This document shows, piece after piece, positions 42,719 to 51,525 of a DNA stretch of 64,000 nucleotides (position 1 is the stretch's first letter; the number at the start of each line of letters is the position of its first letter). The stretch spans positions 62,001 to 126,000 of the forward strand of contig NZ_JOIJ01000006.1 in NCBI RefSeq assembly GCF_000719975.1, given 5' to 3'. Source of the stretch: Prauserella rugosa (GTDB lineage Bacteria; Actinomycetota; Actinomycetes; Mycobacteriales; Pseudonocardiaceae). Below the pieces are notes generated by a model. It did no database searches, was not told where the DNA came from, and was given only the letters and a program-made list of their open reading frames with translations. Position numbers and translations under genes: made by a program.

Positions 42719-42774
42719 CAGTACTAGTCCGAAACAGTACTAGTACAACCCTGAACTAGTACGAGACTGTACCA
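42719..42774. promoter_or_regulatory. MarR-type operator array of 16-bp repeats with three phased ACTAGT cores
   Basis: Three and a half tandem units (CAGTACTAGTCCGAAA at 42719, CAGTACTAGTACAACC at 42735, CTGAACTAGTACGAGA at 42751, CTGTACCA at 42767) place ACTAGT at 42723, 42739 and 42755, exactly 16 bp apart. GTACTAGTAC (42737-42746) is a perfect palindrome. The array fills the whole gap between the divergent hydrolase and MarR genes and is far more AT-rich than its surroundings. Confidence 0.75.
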
Positions 42775-42788
42775 CCTGGGAGGTGTGC

Positions 42789-43214
42789 GTGCGGGACGAT
42801 GCCGCGCAACTGTGGTCGCTCAACCAACGGCTCCTGACCGTCGTGCTCGACGCCTGCCGCGACGAACTCGCCGACCTCGGCATCGATACCAAGGAGTTCT
42901 TCGTGCTCGCCGAGGTCGCGACATCGCCCTACCCGGCCGAGTTGGCGGCGACGCTGATGATGCCGAAGGCGAGCGTGACCGTGTACGTGCGCAACCTGGT
43001 CGCGAAGGGGCTCCTGCGCCGCGAGATCGATGACGCCGACCTGCGGCGCCACCGGCTCGTCCTGACCGACGAGGGTGCGGCCGCTCGCGAGCGGGCGGTC
43101 ACCGCACTCGCCGCGGAGTTCGACCGCAGGCTCGCGAGGATCACGGCCCGGGACCGCGGCGAGCTCCGGCGCATTCTGCTCGATCTGCTCTCCGACGAAG
43201 AAGAAGGCGGATGA
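42789..43214 (+). CDS. MarR-family transcriptional regulator
   Basis: 141 residues with a winged helix: LGIDTKEFFVLAEVATSPYP, AELAATLMMPKASVTVYVRNLVAKGLL (recognition helix) and REIDDADLRRHRLVLTDEGAA (wing), then a long dimerisation helix ending in an acidic tail. GTG 42789 with GGGAGG five nt upstream is preferred to GTG 42783. It is divergent from the Cys-hydrolase gene. The 16-bp repeat array immediately upstream is its expected binding region. Confidence 0.9.
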   Translation: MRDDAAQLWSLNQRLLTVVLDACRDELADLGIDTKEFFVLAEVATSPYPAELAATLMMPKASVTVYVRNLVAKGLLRREIDDADLRRHRLVLTDEGAAARERAVTALAAEFDRRLARITARDRGELRRILLDLLSDEEEGG

Positions 43215-43215
43215 C

Positions 43216-43260
43216 GCGGAGGACACGGACAACGCGGAGGACGCCGAGGACGCGGAGGAC
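43216..43260. repeat. GCGGAGGAC repeats after the MarR gene
   Basis: GCGGAGGAC occurs at 43216-43224, 43234-43242 and 43252-43260, exactly 18 bp apart, with related GCCGAGGAC and ACGGAC between. It begins just past the MarR stop, in the gap before the convergent acyl-CoA ligase gene. No stable hairpin is seen. Confidence 0.7.
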
Positions 43261-43336
43261 GCCGCCCCTCCGGCGGACGGGTTCCACATCGCACGTCTCG
43301 CCGGCCCGGCGGAGGTTCGCGCGGCCCGCTACCGCG

Positions 43337-45049
43337 TCATGACCGCGAGCTCGCCGCCCACGCGGTGAGTTCGTCGCGGAGCCGCCGTTTGAGCACCTTT
43401 CCGGTCGCCGTCCGCGGAAGCGGCTCCCGGACGAACACCACGTGCTCGGGAACCTTGAATGCCGACAGACGCTGCGCCGCGTGTTCGCGGATCTCGTCGG
43501 CCATCACGTCCGAACCGCGTGGATACACCACCGCGGCGACCTGTTCGCCGAGCACGTCGTGCGGCACGCCCACCACGGCGACGTCGGCGACACCGGGATG
43601 GTCGAACAGCGCCGCCTCGACCTCGGCGCAGTACACGTTCTCGCCGCCCCGGATCACGACGTCCTTGAGCCGGTCGACGACGTGCACCCACCCGTCGCGG
43701 ACGTAGCCGAGATCGCCGGTGCGGAACCAGCCGTCGACGAACGCCGCCGCGGTCGCCTCGGGATTGTTCCAGTAGCCGCGCACCACGTTCGGACCGCGGA
43801 ACCACAGTTCGCCGACCGTGCCGTCGGGCACGGGCTGCCCGTTCGACGGATCGACCACGCGCAGGTCCGCACCCGGCATGCAACGGCCGACGCTGTCGGG
43901 ATGACGGACGTAGTCGGCCCCCGTGTTGCTCACCACGGCGGAGGTGGTCTCGGTGAGGCCGTACCCGTTGCTCGGCGCCACGATCGAGCCGAACGTGCGG
44001 TCGATCCGGCCGACCAGGTCGGGCGGGATCGGAGCGCCGCCGAGCGAGATACCCGTCAGCCCGGGCAGTTCGCGGCCCTCCTCGGCGAGCCCGGTGACCA
44101 GGTCACGCATCACCGTCGGCACGCCCGACACGCCGGTGAGCCCCTCGTCGCGGACCAGCTGTTCCGCCCGCGCGCGGTCCCAGCGGTAGAGCGTCGCCAG
44201 CTTCGCGCCGATCATCGTCGTCGTGCCGAGCCCGGTGAGGCCGGCGATGTGGAACAGCGGGAAGGTGACCAGCGTGCCCGGTTGTGGCCCTTCGGCGTCG
44301 GCCGTGCCCGCCAGCAGCTGGCTCACCCGCAGGTTCAGCGCCGTGTTGCACAGGTTCGTGCAGTGGTTGCGGTGACTGCCCACCGCGCCTTTCGGGCGCC
44401 CGGTCGTGCCCGACGTGTACAGGATCGTCGCATCGTCGTCGGGGTCGACGGCGACCTCGGGCAGCTGCGCCTCCGGGTCGAGTCCGGCCACCACGTCCGC
44501 CCATGCCCGGACGCCGGGCTCCGGGTCGGCTCCGCGCACCTCGATCACGGGCACCCCGGCGAAGTCCGGGCGCAGCAGTGCGACCCGTTCCGCATCGGCG
44601 ACCAGCAGGCGCGCGCCCGAATCGTCCAGGGCGTACCGCAGATCGTCACCCGTCCCCCACGCGTTGATCGGCACGACGATCACGCCGATCGCCTGTGCCG
44701 CCCAGAACACCGGCGCCCACTCCGGATAGTTCCGCATCGAGACGGCGAGCCGGTCGCCGGGGCGCATTCCGTAGCGGTCCCACAGCTCCCGCGCCAGCCC
44801 CGAGGCCGTCCGCAGGTGGTCGGCAAAACTCATGCGCTCCGACTCGTAGACGAGGAACGTGCGATCCCCGAACGCCTCCGTCGCCAGCAACACCTCGCGC
44901 AGCGTCGAAGGTCCGGTCGCGTACACCCGCATGGGCACCCCGCGCACGGTGCGCTCGACGAGCTCGAACTCCCCGCCGGGTGCGGTGAGTTCCCGCACCA
45001 GCCGCGCCCGCTGTTCGATCACATCGTCCACAGAGGACTGCATCGTCAT
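43337..45049 (-). CDS. AMP-dependent acyl-CoA synthetase/ligase
   Basis: 570 residues of the ANL superfamily: P-loop ILYTSGTTGRPKGAVGSH, A5-like NGYGLTETTSAV, WFRTGDLGYVRDGW, RLKDVVIRGGENVYCAEVE and the C-terminal PRTATGKVLKRRL with the acyl-adenylate Lys. It activates a carboxylic acid as its CoA thioester; a medium- or long-chain fatty or aromatic acid is possible. The ATG at 45049 (MTMQSSVDD) follows GGGGGA. It lies downstream of an acyl-CoA dehydrogenase gene in the same direction, suggesting a beta-oxidation-like module. Confidence 0.92.
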   Translation of the reverse strand: MTMQSSVDDVIEQRARLVRELTAPGGEFELVERTVRGVPMRVYATGPSTLREVLLATEAFGDRTFLVYESERMSFADHLRTASGLARELWDRYGMRPGDRLAVSMRNYPEWAPVFWAAQAIGVIVVPINAWGTGDDLRYALDDSGARLLVADAERVALLRPDFAGVPVIEVRGADPEPGVRAWADVVAGLDPEAQLPEVAVDPDDDATILYTSGTTGRPKGAVGSHRNHCTNLCNTALNLRVSQLLAGTADAEGPQPGTLVTFPLFHIAGLTGLGTTTMIGAKLATLYRWDRARAEQLVRDEGLTGVSGVPTVMRDLVTGLAEEGRELPGLTGISLGGAPIPPDLVGRIDRTFGSIVAPSNGYGLTETTSAVVSNTGADYVRHPDSVGRCMPGADLRVVDPSNGQPVPDGTVGELWFRGPNVVRGYWNNPEATAAAFVDGWFRTGDLGYVRDGWVHVVDRLKDVVIRGGENVYCAEVEAALFDHPGVADVAVVGVPHDVLGEQVAAVVYPRGSDVMADEIREHAAQRLSAFKVPEHVVFVREPLPRTATGKVLKRRLRDELTAWAASSRS

Positions 45050-45107
45050 TGATCCCCCGTCCCCACTTCCGCTCCGTTGCCTCCCGCGGCGGATGTTCAC
45101 CGCGGGC

Positions 45108-46391
45108 TCATTCCACGCCGCGTCCCGCGCGCGTGCGGGCGCGCGGTCCGGCGTAGCCGAACAGGTACCCGGCGACCTTGCGCATCTGGATCTCCTCCGA
45201 CCCCTCGGTGATGCGGTACCGGCGGTGGTGGCGATAGATGTGTTCGAACGGGGTGTGCCGGGTGTAGCCGAGTCCACCGTGGACCTGGATGGCCCGGTCC
45301 GCGGCGTCGCAGACCAGACGGTTCGCCCGGTAGTTGCACATCGACACCCGGTCGCTGATCGTCAGATGGTCGACCCGGTCGAGCTGCCAGGCCGTCCTGC
45401 GCACGAGGGTGCGCACCAACTCGGCCTCCGTGTGCAGCTCGGCCAACGGCCACTGCACGGCCTGGCGATCGGCCAGCGGCCTGCCGAAGGTGACCCGTTC
45501 GCGGGCGTACTCGACGCTGCGGTCGATGCAGTACTGCGCCGCGCCGACGCCGGATGCGGCTTGGCGGATCCGGTTCTCGTGCACGAACTGCTGTGCCACG
45601 GCCAGACCGCCACCCACCTCGCCGAACACGGCCGACGACGGCACGCGCACGTCCCGCAGGGTCACCTCGGCATGATCGGTGGGCATGTTGAACGTCCACC
45701 AGTGGTGTTCCACGGTGAATCCGGGGGTGTCGGTCGGCACGATGAACGCCGTGATGCCCCGCGGGTCACCGTCCGATCCGGACGTACGAGCGAAGACCAC
45801 GTCGTGGGTGGCAGAGTGCATCCCGGAGTTGAACCGTTTGACCCCGTTGATGATCCAGTCGCCGGACCCGCCGTCCTGGACGCCGGTCGTGGCCATCCAC
45901 GTGGCGTCACTGCCGTGTTCGGGTTCGGTCAGTCCGAATCCCACGCGTTTGCGATGCGTGATGATGTCCTCGAGGAACTCCTCGCGCTGCTCCGGCGTTC
46001 CCGACGACAGGAACATGTGCACGAAGGGGAAGTTGCCGACCACCGACGACTCGTTCTGCAGGTCGTTGTGGAGTCCGAGCCCCTGGTGTGCCAGGTGTTC
46101 CCGGATGACCGCCATGTCGAGGTTCGAGCCGCCGCTGCCGCCCACCTCCTTCGGCAGGCCGTACCGCAGCCAGCCCGCGGCGTCGGCTCGCCGGAACATC
46201 TCCGCGAGCAGCGCCTCCCATTCCGGGCGTGGGGTGCCGCCCGCCTCGAAGTCGGTGCGGGCGTACTCGCGCCGATGATCGAAGAACCGTACGTTGTCGT
46301 CCTGCTGTTCCAACGGCCGGATCTCCCGGTCGATGAAGGCGTCCAGTTCGTCCAGAAGGGACGTCAGTGCGGCGGGAAGCTCGAAATCCAT
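45108..46391 (-). CDS. Acyl-CoA dehydrogenase
   Basis: 427 residues with the ACAD pattern: GFGLTEPEHGSDATWMATTG (FAD/substrate), VKRFNSGMHSATHDVVFART, GGLGYTRHTPFEHIYRHHR and ITEGSEEIQMRKVAGYLFGY. A flavoenzyme introducing the alpha-beta double bond in an acyl-CoA. It is slightly longer than short-chain ACADs and resembles the FadE-like actinobacterial group. It lies between an enoyl-CoA hydratase gene (upstream) and an acyl-CoA ligase gene (58 nt downstream), giving three consecutive steps of one acyl degradation. Confidence 0.93.
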   Translation of the reverse strand: MDFELPAALTSLLDELDAFIDREIRPLEQQDDNVRFFDHRREYARTDFEAGGTPRPEWEALLAEMFRRADAAGWLRYGLPKEVGGSGGSNLDMAVIREHLAHQGLGLHNDLQNESSVVGNFPFVHMFLSSGTPEQREEFLEDIITHRKRVGFGLTEPEHGSDATWMATTGVQDGGSGDWIINGVKRFNSGMHSATHDVVFARTSGSDGDPRGITAFIVPTDTPGFTVEHHWWTFNMPTDHAEVTLRDVRVPSSAVFGEVGGGLAVAQQFVHENRIRQAASGVGAAQYCIDRSVEYARERVTFGRPLADRQAVQWPLAELHTEAELVRTLVRRTAWQLDRVDHLTISDRVSMCNYRANRLVCDAADRAIQVHGGLGYTRHTPFEHIYRHHRRYRITEGSEEIQMRKVAGYLFGYAGPRARTRAGRGVE

Positions 46392-46589
46392 CGTCTCTCC
46401 TCAGGCGTCGCCGACGTGGCGTTGGCATGCCGGAGTTTCGGGCGACGCCGCTGACCGGATCACGTGCTCCGGCGACGGGTACTCGGCACCTTCTGGACGG
46501 AACTGATCGTCGGCCAAGGCTACGGCGGCCGCACCGAAAGGGACAAGACGTCGCCCACGAAGGGAGCAGACATCGCACCGGAAGGGCGG

Positions 46590-47498
46590 TTACGGCCCGT
46601 TCCGGGTGCCCGGTCCCGTGGCGTCGTCGGGCGGCAGCGGCCACCGCGGAACGCCGGCCGGGAAGTCCGCGCCCGCACGCCCCGGGAACCGTGCGGGCCG
46701 CTTCTCGAGGAACGCCGCGACACCTTCGGCGGCGTCCGCACCGCGACCGAGCTCGTACATGGCACGCGAGTCGGCGCGGTGTGCGTCCCACGGCGTGGCC
46801 GATCCGAGCATGCCCCACAGAAGCTGCCGTGCGACGGCGACCGACACGGCCGAGGTGTTGTCGGCGATCTCGGCGGCCAGTTCCGTCGCGGTCGCCAGCA
46901 GCCGATCACCGGGCACCACGCGCGAGACGAGACCTCCGGCTCGCGCTTCCTCGGCGTCGAACACCCTCCCCGTGGCGACCCACTCCATGGCCTGCGACAT
47001 TCCGACGATCCGGGGAAGGAACCACGTCGAGGCGGCCTCCGGAACGATGCCCCTGCGCGCGAAGACGAATCCGAATCGGGCCTCCTCGGCGGCGATACGG
47101 ATGTCCATCGGCAGCGTCATCGTCACGCCGACCCCCACGGCCGGGCCGTTGATCGCACCGATGACCGGTTTCCTGCACGAGGCGATGCGCAACGACACCG
47201 TGCCGCCACCGTCCCGCGGCACGCCGTCGATCTCGCCGTGCGCCGCGCGCCGGGACCGGCCGTCGCCTGCGTCGAACGTGTCGGCACCGCCACCGAGATC
47301 GGCTCCTGCGCAGAAGCCGCGCCCCTGCCCGGTCACGATCACCACGCGCACCTCGTCGTCGGCGTCGGCGGCATCGAAGGCGTCGACGAGTTCGTGGGCC
47401 ATCGTCGTGGTGAACGCGTTGAGCCGTTCGGGGCGGTGCAACGTCACGGTCGCGATCGGGCCGGTGACCTCGTACCGAATCTCGGTGTACTCGCCCAT
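46590..47498 (-). CDS. Enoyl-CoA hydratase/isomerase family protein
   Basis: 302 residues of the crotonase superfamily: ATVTLHRPERLNAFTTTMAHEL, VTGQGRGFCAGADLGGG (oxyanion hole 1), PVIGAINGPAVGVGVTMTLPMDIRIA (oxyanion hole 2) and FARRGIVPEAASTWFLPRIVG, where the Glu corresponds to one catalytic Glu of hydratases. A Gly/Asp-rich insert (about 75-100) and a proline-rich tail extend it. The ATG at 47498 (MGEYTEI) was chosen over an earlier in-frame start. It is separated from the acyl-CoA dehydrogenase gene by 198 nt in which I see no gene. Confidence 0.88.
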   Translation of the reverse strand: MGEYTEIRYEVTGPIATVTLHRPERLNAFTTTMAHELVDAFDAADADDEVRVVIVTGQGRGFCAGADLGGGADTFDAGDGRSRRAAHGEIDGVPRDGGGTVSLRIASCRKPVIGAINGPAVGVGVTMTLPMDIRIAAEEARFGFVFARRGIVPEAASTWFLPRIVGMSQAMEWVATGRVFDAEEARAGGLVSRVVPGDRLLATATELAAEIADNTSAVSVAVARQLLWGMLGSATPWDAHRADSRAMYELGRGADAAEGVAAFLEKRPARFPGRAGADFPAGVPRWPLPPDDATGPGTRNGP

Positions 47499-47579
47499 GT
47501 CCGTGCCACCGTCCCCTTCGACAGGCTGCCGCATCACCCGAACGACCGTGAAGTTAGCAGGACCGGTGGCGCGGGCCAA

Positions 47580-49607
47580 TCACACGAGATCACGCGGGAT
47601 CGCGGTGTTCCAGTTCAGCGAGACGACACGCTCGCCCCCCTCGTAGGCGTCGAGCTCGGCGTGCAGCAGGAACTCGGTGCGCGTCGACGTCAGCACCGTG
47701 CGCGTCTCGGTCCGCACGCGCCAGTCGTCCCTGGTGAAGCCGATCGTCCAGGCCACCTCGCCCCGGACGGAGGTGAAGTCGTCGCGCTGCGAGCTGTAGC
47801 GCTCCTCGGCGCGCTTGGTCACCTCGAGCCCGGTGTCGTCCATGCGCTCGGTGCCCGAATCCTTCACCACCTCCAGAGCGGAGTGATAGTCGATCAGGTC
47901 CCGCACGACGTTCCACTTCTGTTCCCCCGGACGGAGCACCGTGGTCGGCAGGGGCACGGCACCTTCCGGCTCGTCGAACGGGCGCGGGGCGACGTCGTCC
48001 CCCTCCCCGGCGTCCCGCAACGGCAGGGTCAGCGCCGAGGAGGCCAGGAACACGGTCAGCCGCGCCGACTCGGGCGGTGGCCACGCCAGGGGCCAGTAGG
48101 ACGTCGACAGCGACAACCGGATCCGATGCCCCGGCGGGAACGCCTGCGCGACGCCGTTCAGGTGCACCGTGACGCGGTACCGCTCCCCCGGCTCGAGCCG
48201 TTCGGGGGTGTCGTGCCCGTCGCGGTGGGTGAGGTTCAGCAGTCCGTAGGTCACGCGCGTGGCCCGGCCGTCGGGGGCGACGTCGGACAGGCGGGCCGCC
48301 ACCATCGCGACCGGCCGGTCGACCGTGAACTCGAGGTGCACGGCCGGCGAGCCGAGGATCTCGCACCGCTCGGTGAGCACGTCGCTGTCGAATACCAGCG
48401 ACCCGCCGTCCTCCTCGCGCTGGTCGTACGGCAGGTCGGGTGGTGCGTTGTACGAGCACCACTTGCCCGCGAACTGCCCGACCGACAGCGGCGACTCCAC
48501 GTGCAGGGCCTCGTCGGTCTCGGAGTTCTCGCCCGCGGGCAGGATGCGATGCGGTGCCAGGCCGTACCGCGCAGACGTGACATGGGGCGAGGGCCAGGAC
48601 GGCTCGCCCACCCAGCGCCCGGGTCGTTCCTCGTACGCCGTCGACGGCGGCACGCTGTCCTGCATCCACGTCCGCAGCATCGGCTCGTCGAGCACGCCGT
48701 TGTCGACGTCCTTGAGGAAGTGGTCCCACCAGCGCACCATTTCCTGGAGGAAACCGATCGCGGGCCCCGGTTGTCCCAGGTGCGGATACTTGTGCGACCA
48801 CGGTCCGATGAGGCCCTTCCGCGGCACGTCCAGCTCGGCGAGCATCCGGAACACGGCGTTCGAGTAGCCGTCGGCCCATCCGCTCACCGCCAGCACCGGA
48901 CAGGCGACGTCCGCGTAGTTCTCGCACACCGAGGCGTGCCGCCAGAACTCGTCCCTGCGCTGGTGTTCCAGCCAGTCCTGCAACCAGAGTCCGCTGCCGT
49001 GCAGCCGCTCGTGCCACATCCGCCGCCAGTCCTCACCGACGATCGCCGGGTCGGGCGGGCAGGAGTTGTAGGCGAACATCGTCGAGGCCCACGACAGGTT
49101 GTCCCCCAGCAGGCATCCGCCCATGTAGTGGACGTCGTCGGCGTAGCGATCGTCCGACGAGCACACCGACACGATCGCGCCCAGGCTCTCGGGGCGCCGC
49201 GCGGCGACCTGCAGCGCGTTGAACCCGCCCCACGAGATGCCCATCATGCCGGTGCGTCCCGTGCACCAGTCCTGGTCCGCGATCCAGGCGAGCACCTCCT
49301 CGGCGTCCTGGAGTTCCTGTTCCAGGTACTCGCCCGTCAACACGCCGTCCGACTCGCCGCTGCCCCGCAGGTCGACGCGCACCGCCGCATACCCGTGACC
49401 GGCCAGATAGGGATGGTGGATCGAGTCACGGACCGCGGTGAAATCCCCTTTGCGGTACGGGATGAACTCGAGCACGGACGGCACGGGGTTCTCGTCCGAG
49501 TCGACGGGGCGCCAGATGCGCGCGCCGAGCCGGGTTCCGTCGCTCAGCGGGATCCAGACGTGGTGGTCCTCCCGCACGTCGTGGGGAAAGGACGTCACCT
49601 CGTGCAT
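47580..49607 (-). CDS. CocE/NonD-family hydrolase (X-Pro dipeptidyl-peptidase-like)
   Basis: 675 residues: an alpha/beta hydrolase domain with LEFIPYRKGDFTA, RVDLRGSGESDGVL (oxyanion Tyr/Arg region) and nucleophile GISWGGFNAL (Ser about 125), a helical cap, AVSGWADGYSNAV and IGPWSHKYPH (acid and His). A C-terminal jelly-roll domain (about 400-675) has LGSPAVHLEFTVDRPVA and HRIRLSLSTSYWPLAWPPP. The family cleaves esters or amides (cocaine esterase, cephalosporin acylases, dipeptidyl peptidases). It is separated by only 3 nt from the ATP-grasp gene upstream, so the two form a functional pair. Confidence 0.88.
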   Translation of the reverse strand: MHEVTSFPHDVREDHHVWIPLSDGTRLGARIWRPVDSDENPVPSVLEFIPYRKGDFTAVRDSIHHPYLAGHGYAAVRVDLRGSGESDGVLTGEYLEQELQDAEEVLAWIADQDWCTGRTGMMGISWGGFNALQVAARRPESLGAIVSVCSSDDRYADDVHYMGGCLLGDNLSWASTMFAYNSCPPDPAIVGEDWRRMWHERLHGSGLWLQDWLEHQRRDEFWRHASVCENYADVACPVLAVSGWADGYSNAVFRMLAELDVPRKGLIGPWSHKYPHLGQPGPAIGFLQEMVRWWDHFLKDVDNGVLDEPMLRTWMQDSVPPSTAYEERPGRWVGEPSWPSPHVTSARYGLAPHRILPAGENSETDEALHVESPLSVGQFAGKWCSYNAPPDLPYDQREEDGGSLVFDSDVLTERCEILGSPAVHLEFTVDRPVAMVAARLSDVAPDGRATRVTYGLLNLTHRDGHDTPERLEPGERYRVTVHLNGVAQAFPPGHRIRLSLSTSYWPLAWPPPESARLTVFLASSALTLPLRDAGEGDDVAPRPFDEPEGAVPLPTTVLRPGEQKWNVVRDLIDYHSALEVVKDSGTERMDDTGLEVTKRAEERYSSQRDDFTSVRGEVAWTIGFTRDDWRVRTETRTVLTSTRTEFLLHAELDAYEGGERVVSLNWNTAIPRDLV

Positions 49608-49610
49608 TCC

Positions 49611-50903
49611 TCACCTCCCGGACGTATCGACGTCCTCGATCTCGAAGGGCAGTTCCTCGACGCACCGTTCGTAACGCTCGGTCAGCTCGCGCTCGTCGTC
49701 GGCGCCGACGTGCACCATGGCCAGTACGTAGCTGTAGCTGTCCTCACCGTGTTTGGCCGAGAGCCGTTCGCCCTCTTCCACGCCGACCTCCACGTGACAT
49801 CCGGGGTGCCGTGCCTCGAGGTCGGCGATCTCCTGGTCGGTCGGCACGCGCCGCACGACGCCGTCGGCGAACCGGCGGAGGAACCACTTGGCCGCGAGGC
49901 GGTGCGGTCCCTGGCGATGCGGCAGGTCGGGATCCTCACCGAGCGCCAGGCGCAGCGTGCACTGGTGGTTCGGGACACCGTCGACCTCGGTGAACAGCCT
50001 GGCGTGCGACTGCGAGTGCCGCGGGTTGATCTCCAGCAGCCGGATCGTGTCGCTGTCGGCGTCCCAGAAGTACTCGATGTTGAACGCGACGTCGGTCAGT
50101 CCGATGTGGTCGATGACGCGGATGGAGATGTCGGCGAGGCGGCGTTGAACCGACGCCGGAAGCGACGAGGGGTATTGGTAGCGCAGGAAACTCGACGACT
50201 CGGGATAGGTGTGGGAGTCGATCACGCCGTAGACGTGGGTGTAGTCGCCCGTGCTGTACCCCTCGACGGTCACCTGCGAACCCGTGACGGCCTCCTCCGC
50301 GATGCAGGCCTTGCCGCCGATCGCCGCGATCTCCTCCGGCGGGTCGAGGAACTCCATCACCTGCTGGAAGGGTTTGCCGATGCGGTCGATGCCCTCACGT
50401 GTCTCGGCGAGCGCGGCGGCGAACTCGTCGGCGTCCCGTACGTGGAAGGCGAGTTCGGACGAATACGCCTTCACCGGTTTGATCCACATCGGATACCGGA
50501 CGCCCTCGGGCGGTTCGGTGTCGTCGAGGTTCACGAGTCCGAACCGGGGGTACTCGTCGATCACTTCCTGTTGCCGCAGCCGCGACCAGTACTTGTGCTC
50601 ACACGTGACGACGGCGTCCAGGCTCGCCGACCGCAGGCCGTGCCTGCGGCACAGGATCGGCACCATCGAGCTGGTGGGAAAGTCCCAGTAGCCGATGATC
50701 GCGTCGATGGTGCCGTCGAAGTCGGCGAGCTGCCGCTCGGCCTTGTCCAGCAGTTCACCGAGGGCGACCTGCTCGCCGCTCACCAGTTCTTCCTCGGTCA
50801 GCAGGCCGTGGAACACGCAGTCGTCGGTGCCGGGGATGTTCCGGAGCTGGTCGAGGTTGCCCTGGTCGAGACCGAGCACGAAAACGTTCCTGGTCATGCG
50901 CAT
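49611..50903 (-). CDS. ATP-grasp ligase-like protein paired with the CocE hydrolase
   Basis: 430 residues. An ATP-grasp domain is visible: HKYWSRLRQQEVIDEYPRF, a Lys in YPMWIKPVKAYSSELAF, VEGYSTGDYTHVYGVIDSH, AFNIEYFWD and IRLLEINPRHSQSHARLF (Glu and Asn Mg ligands). Such enzymes couple a carboxylate to an amine or thiol using ATP. The N-terminal part (VFVLGLDQGNLDQLRNIP) resembles the pre-ATP-grasp domain of peptide ligases. GGGAGCC precedes the ATG at 50903. It is the upstream gene of a tight pair with the CocE hydrolase; the amide made (or sensed) is unknown. Confidence 0.8.
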   Translation of the reverse strand: MRMTRNVFVLGLDQGNLDQLRNIPGTDDCVFHGLLTEEELVSGEQVALGELLDKAERQLADFDGTIDAIIGYWDFPTSSMVPILCRRHGLRSASLDAVVTCEHKYWSRLRQQEVIDEYPRFGLVNLDDTEPPEGVRYPMWIKPVKAYSSELAFHVRDADEFAAALAETREGIDRIGKPFQQVMEFLDPPEEIAAIGGKACIAEEAVTGSQVTVEGYSTGDYTHVYGVIDSHTYPESSSFLRYQYPSSLPASVQRRLADISIRVIDHIGLTDVAFNIEYFWDADSDTIRLLEINPRHSQSHARLFTEVDGVPNHQCTLRLALGEDPDLPHRQGPHRLAAKWFLRRFADGVVRRVPTDQEIADLEARHPGCHVEVGVEEGERLSAKHGEDSYSYVLAMVHVGADDERELTERYERCVEELPFEIEDVDTSGR

Positions 50904-51239
50904 GGCTCCCTTCGTCGCGGCCCGGAGGGTCCCTCACCTGATCCACTTCGAAACCACGCACCGCTTCGACGTCTCGGCGCCTCGGTGCCTCGCTGCCTCG
51001 CTGCCTCGGTGCAGCCAGCGGCCCGCGGGCACCGACGTGGTCACCCGGCCGGAACTCGTGTAGTGTCGACGGTGGTCGAAATATTTCTGGGTTCGTGTTC
51101 GTACATGCTCGCAGGATGTTGATGCGGGCGCGCTTCTTTCTTTGGTTGTAGCTGGAGTTAGCCGCCGTCTGAGATCCCCGGCCCGGGCCTCCACGCAGTG
51201 TGGTCGTCCGTCATACACCAGCTCCTGAAGGAGAACATC
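50904..51239. promoter_or_regulatory. Control region and long leader of the cold-shock gene
   Basis: This 336-nt gap contains four 8-bp TGCCTCGS-type units (50978-51009), then TGGTCA (51038-51043), 17 nt, TAGTGT (51061-51066), a plausible promoter. The resulting leader of about 165 nt before cspA contains AT-rich pieces (AAATATTTCT near 51079-51088, TTCTTTCTTTGG near 51131-51142) and resembles the long structured leaders of cold-shock genes. There is no other gene. Confidence 0.45.
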
Positions 51240-51443
51240 ATGGCAAGTGGAACCGTGAAGTGGTTCAACTCGGAAAAGGGCTTCGGCTTCATCGCTCCCG
51301 ATGAGGGTGGCCCCGACATCTTCGTGCACTACTCGGCGATCGACGCCGCGGGCTTCCGGAACCTCGAGGAGAACCAGCAGGTGACCTACGAGGCCAGCCA
51401 GGGTGCCAAGGGCCCGCAGGCCGACGTCGTGCGCGTGGCCTGA
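51240..51443 (+). CDS. Cold-shock protein, CspA family
   Basis: 67 residues with RNP-1 [11 protein letters not shown] and RNP-2 DIFVHYSAI of the cold-shock domain, starting [14 protein letters not shown]. It is a single-stranded nucleic-acid chaperone that melts RNA secondary structure. The ATG at 51240 is preceded by CTGAAGGAGAACATC. It is monocistronic, with a long leader upstream and a strong hairpin downstream. Confidence 0.97.
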   Translation: MASGTVKWFNSEKGFGFIAPDEGGPDIFVHYSAIDAAGFRNLEENQQVTYEASQGAKGPQADVVRVA

Positions 51444-51459
51444 TCTGATCATCACCCGA

Positions 51460-51506
51460 CGCGGGCCGGTGGCCGTCGCCGCACCGGCAGCAGCCACCGG
51501 CCCGCG
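51460..51506 (+). terminator. Terminator after the cold-shock gene
   Basis: CGCGGGCCGGTGGC (51460-51473) pairs perfectly over 14 bp with GCCACCGGCCCGCG (51493-51506) around a 19-nt loop, 16 nt after the cspA stop. Confidence 0.85.
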
Positions 51507-51525
51507 AGCGGGACCTCTCGTCGTC

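Noticed and set aside
42719..42774. Phage or plasmid iteron origin
   Set aside because: The repeats sit exactly between a MarR gene and its divergent neighbour, with no replication gene. An operator array is the simpler reading.
46464..51122. A very long open frame on the plus strand opposite the hydratase, CocE and ATP-grasp genes
   Set aside because: It is antisense to three well-supported genes, has Arg/His/Val-rich low-information sequence and no domain. High GC makes such frames common.
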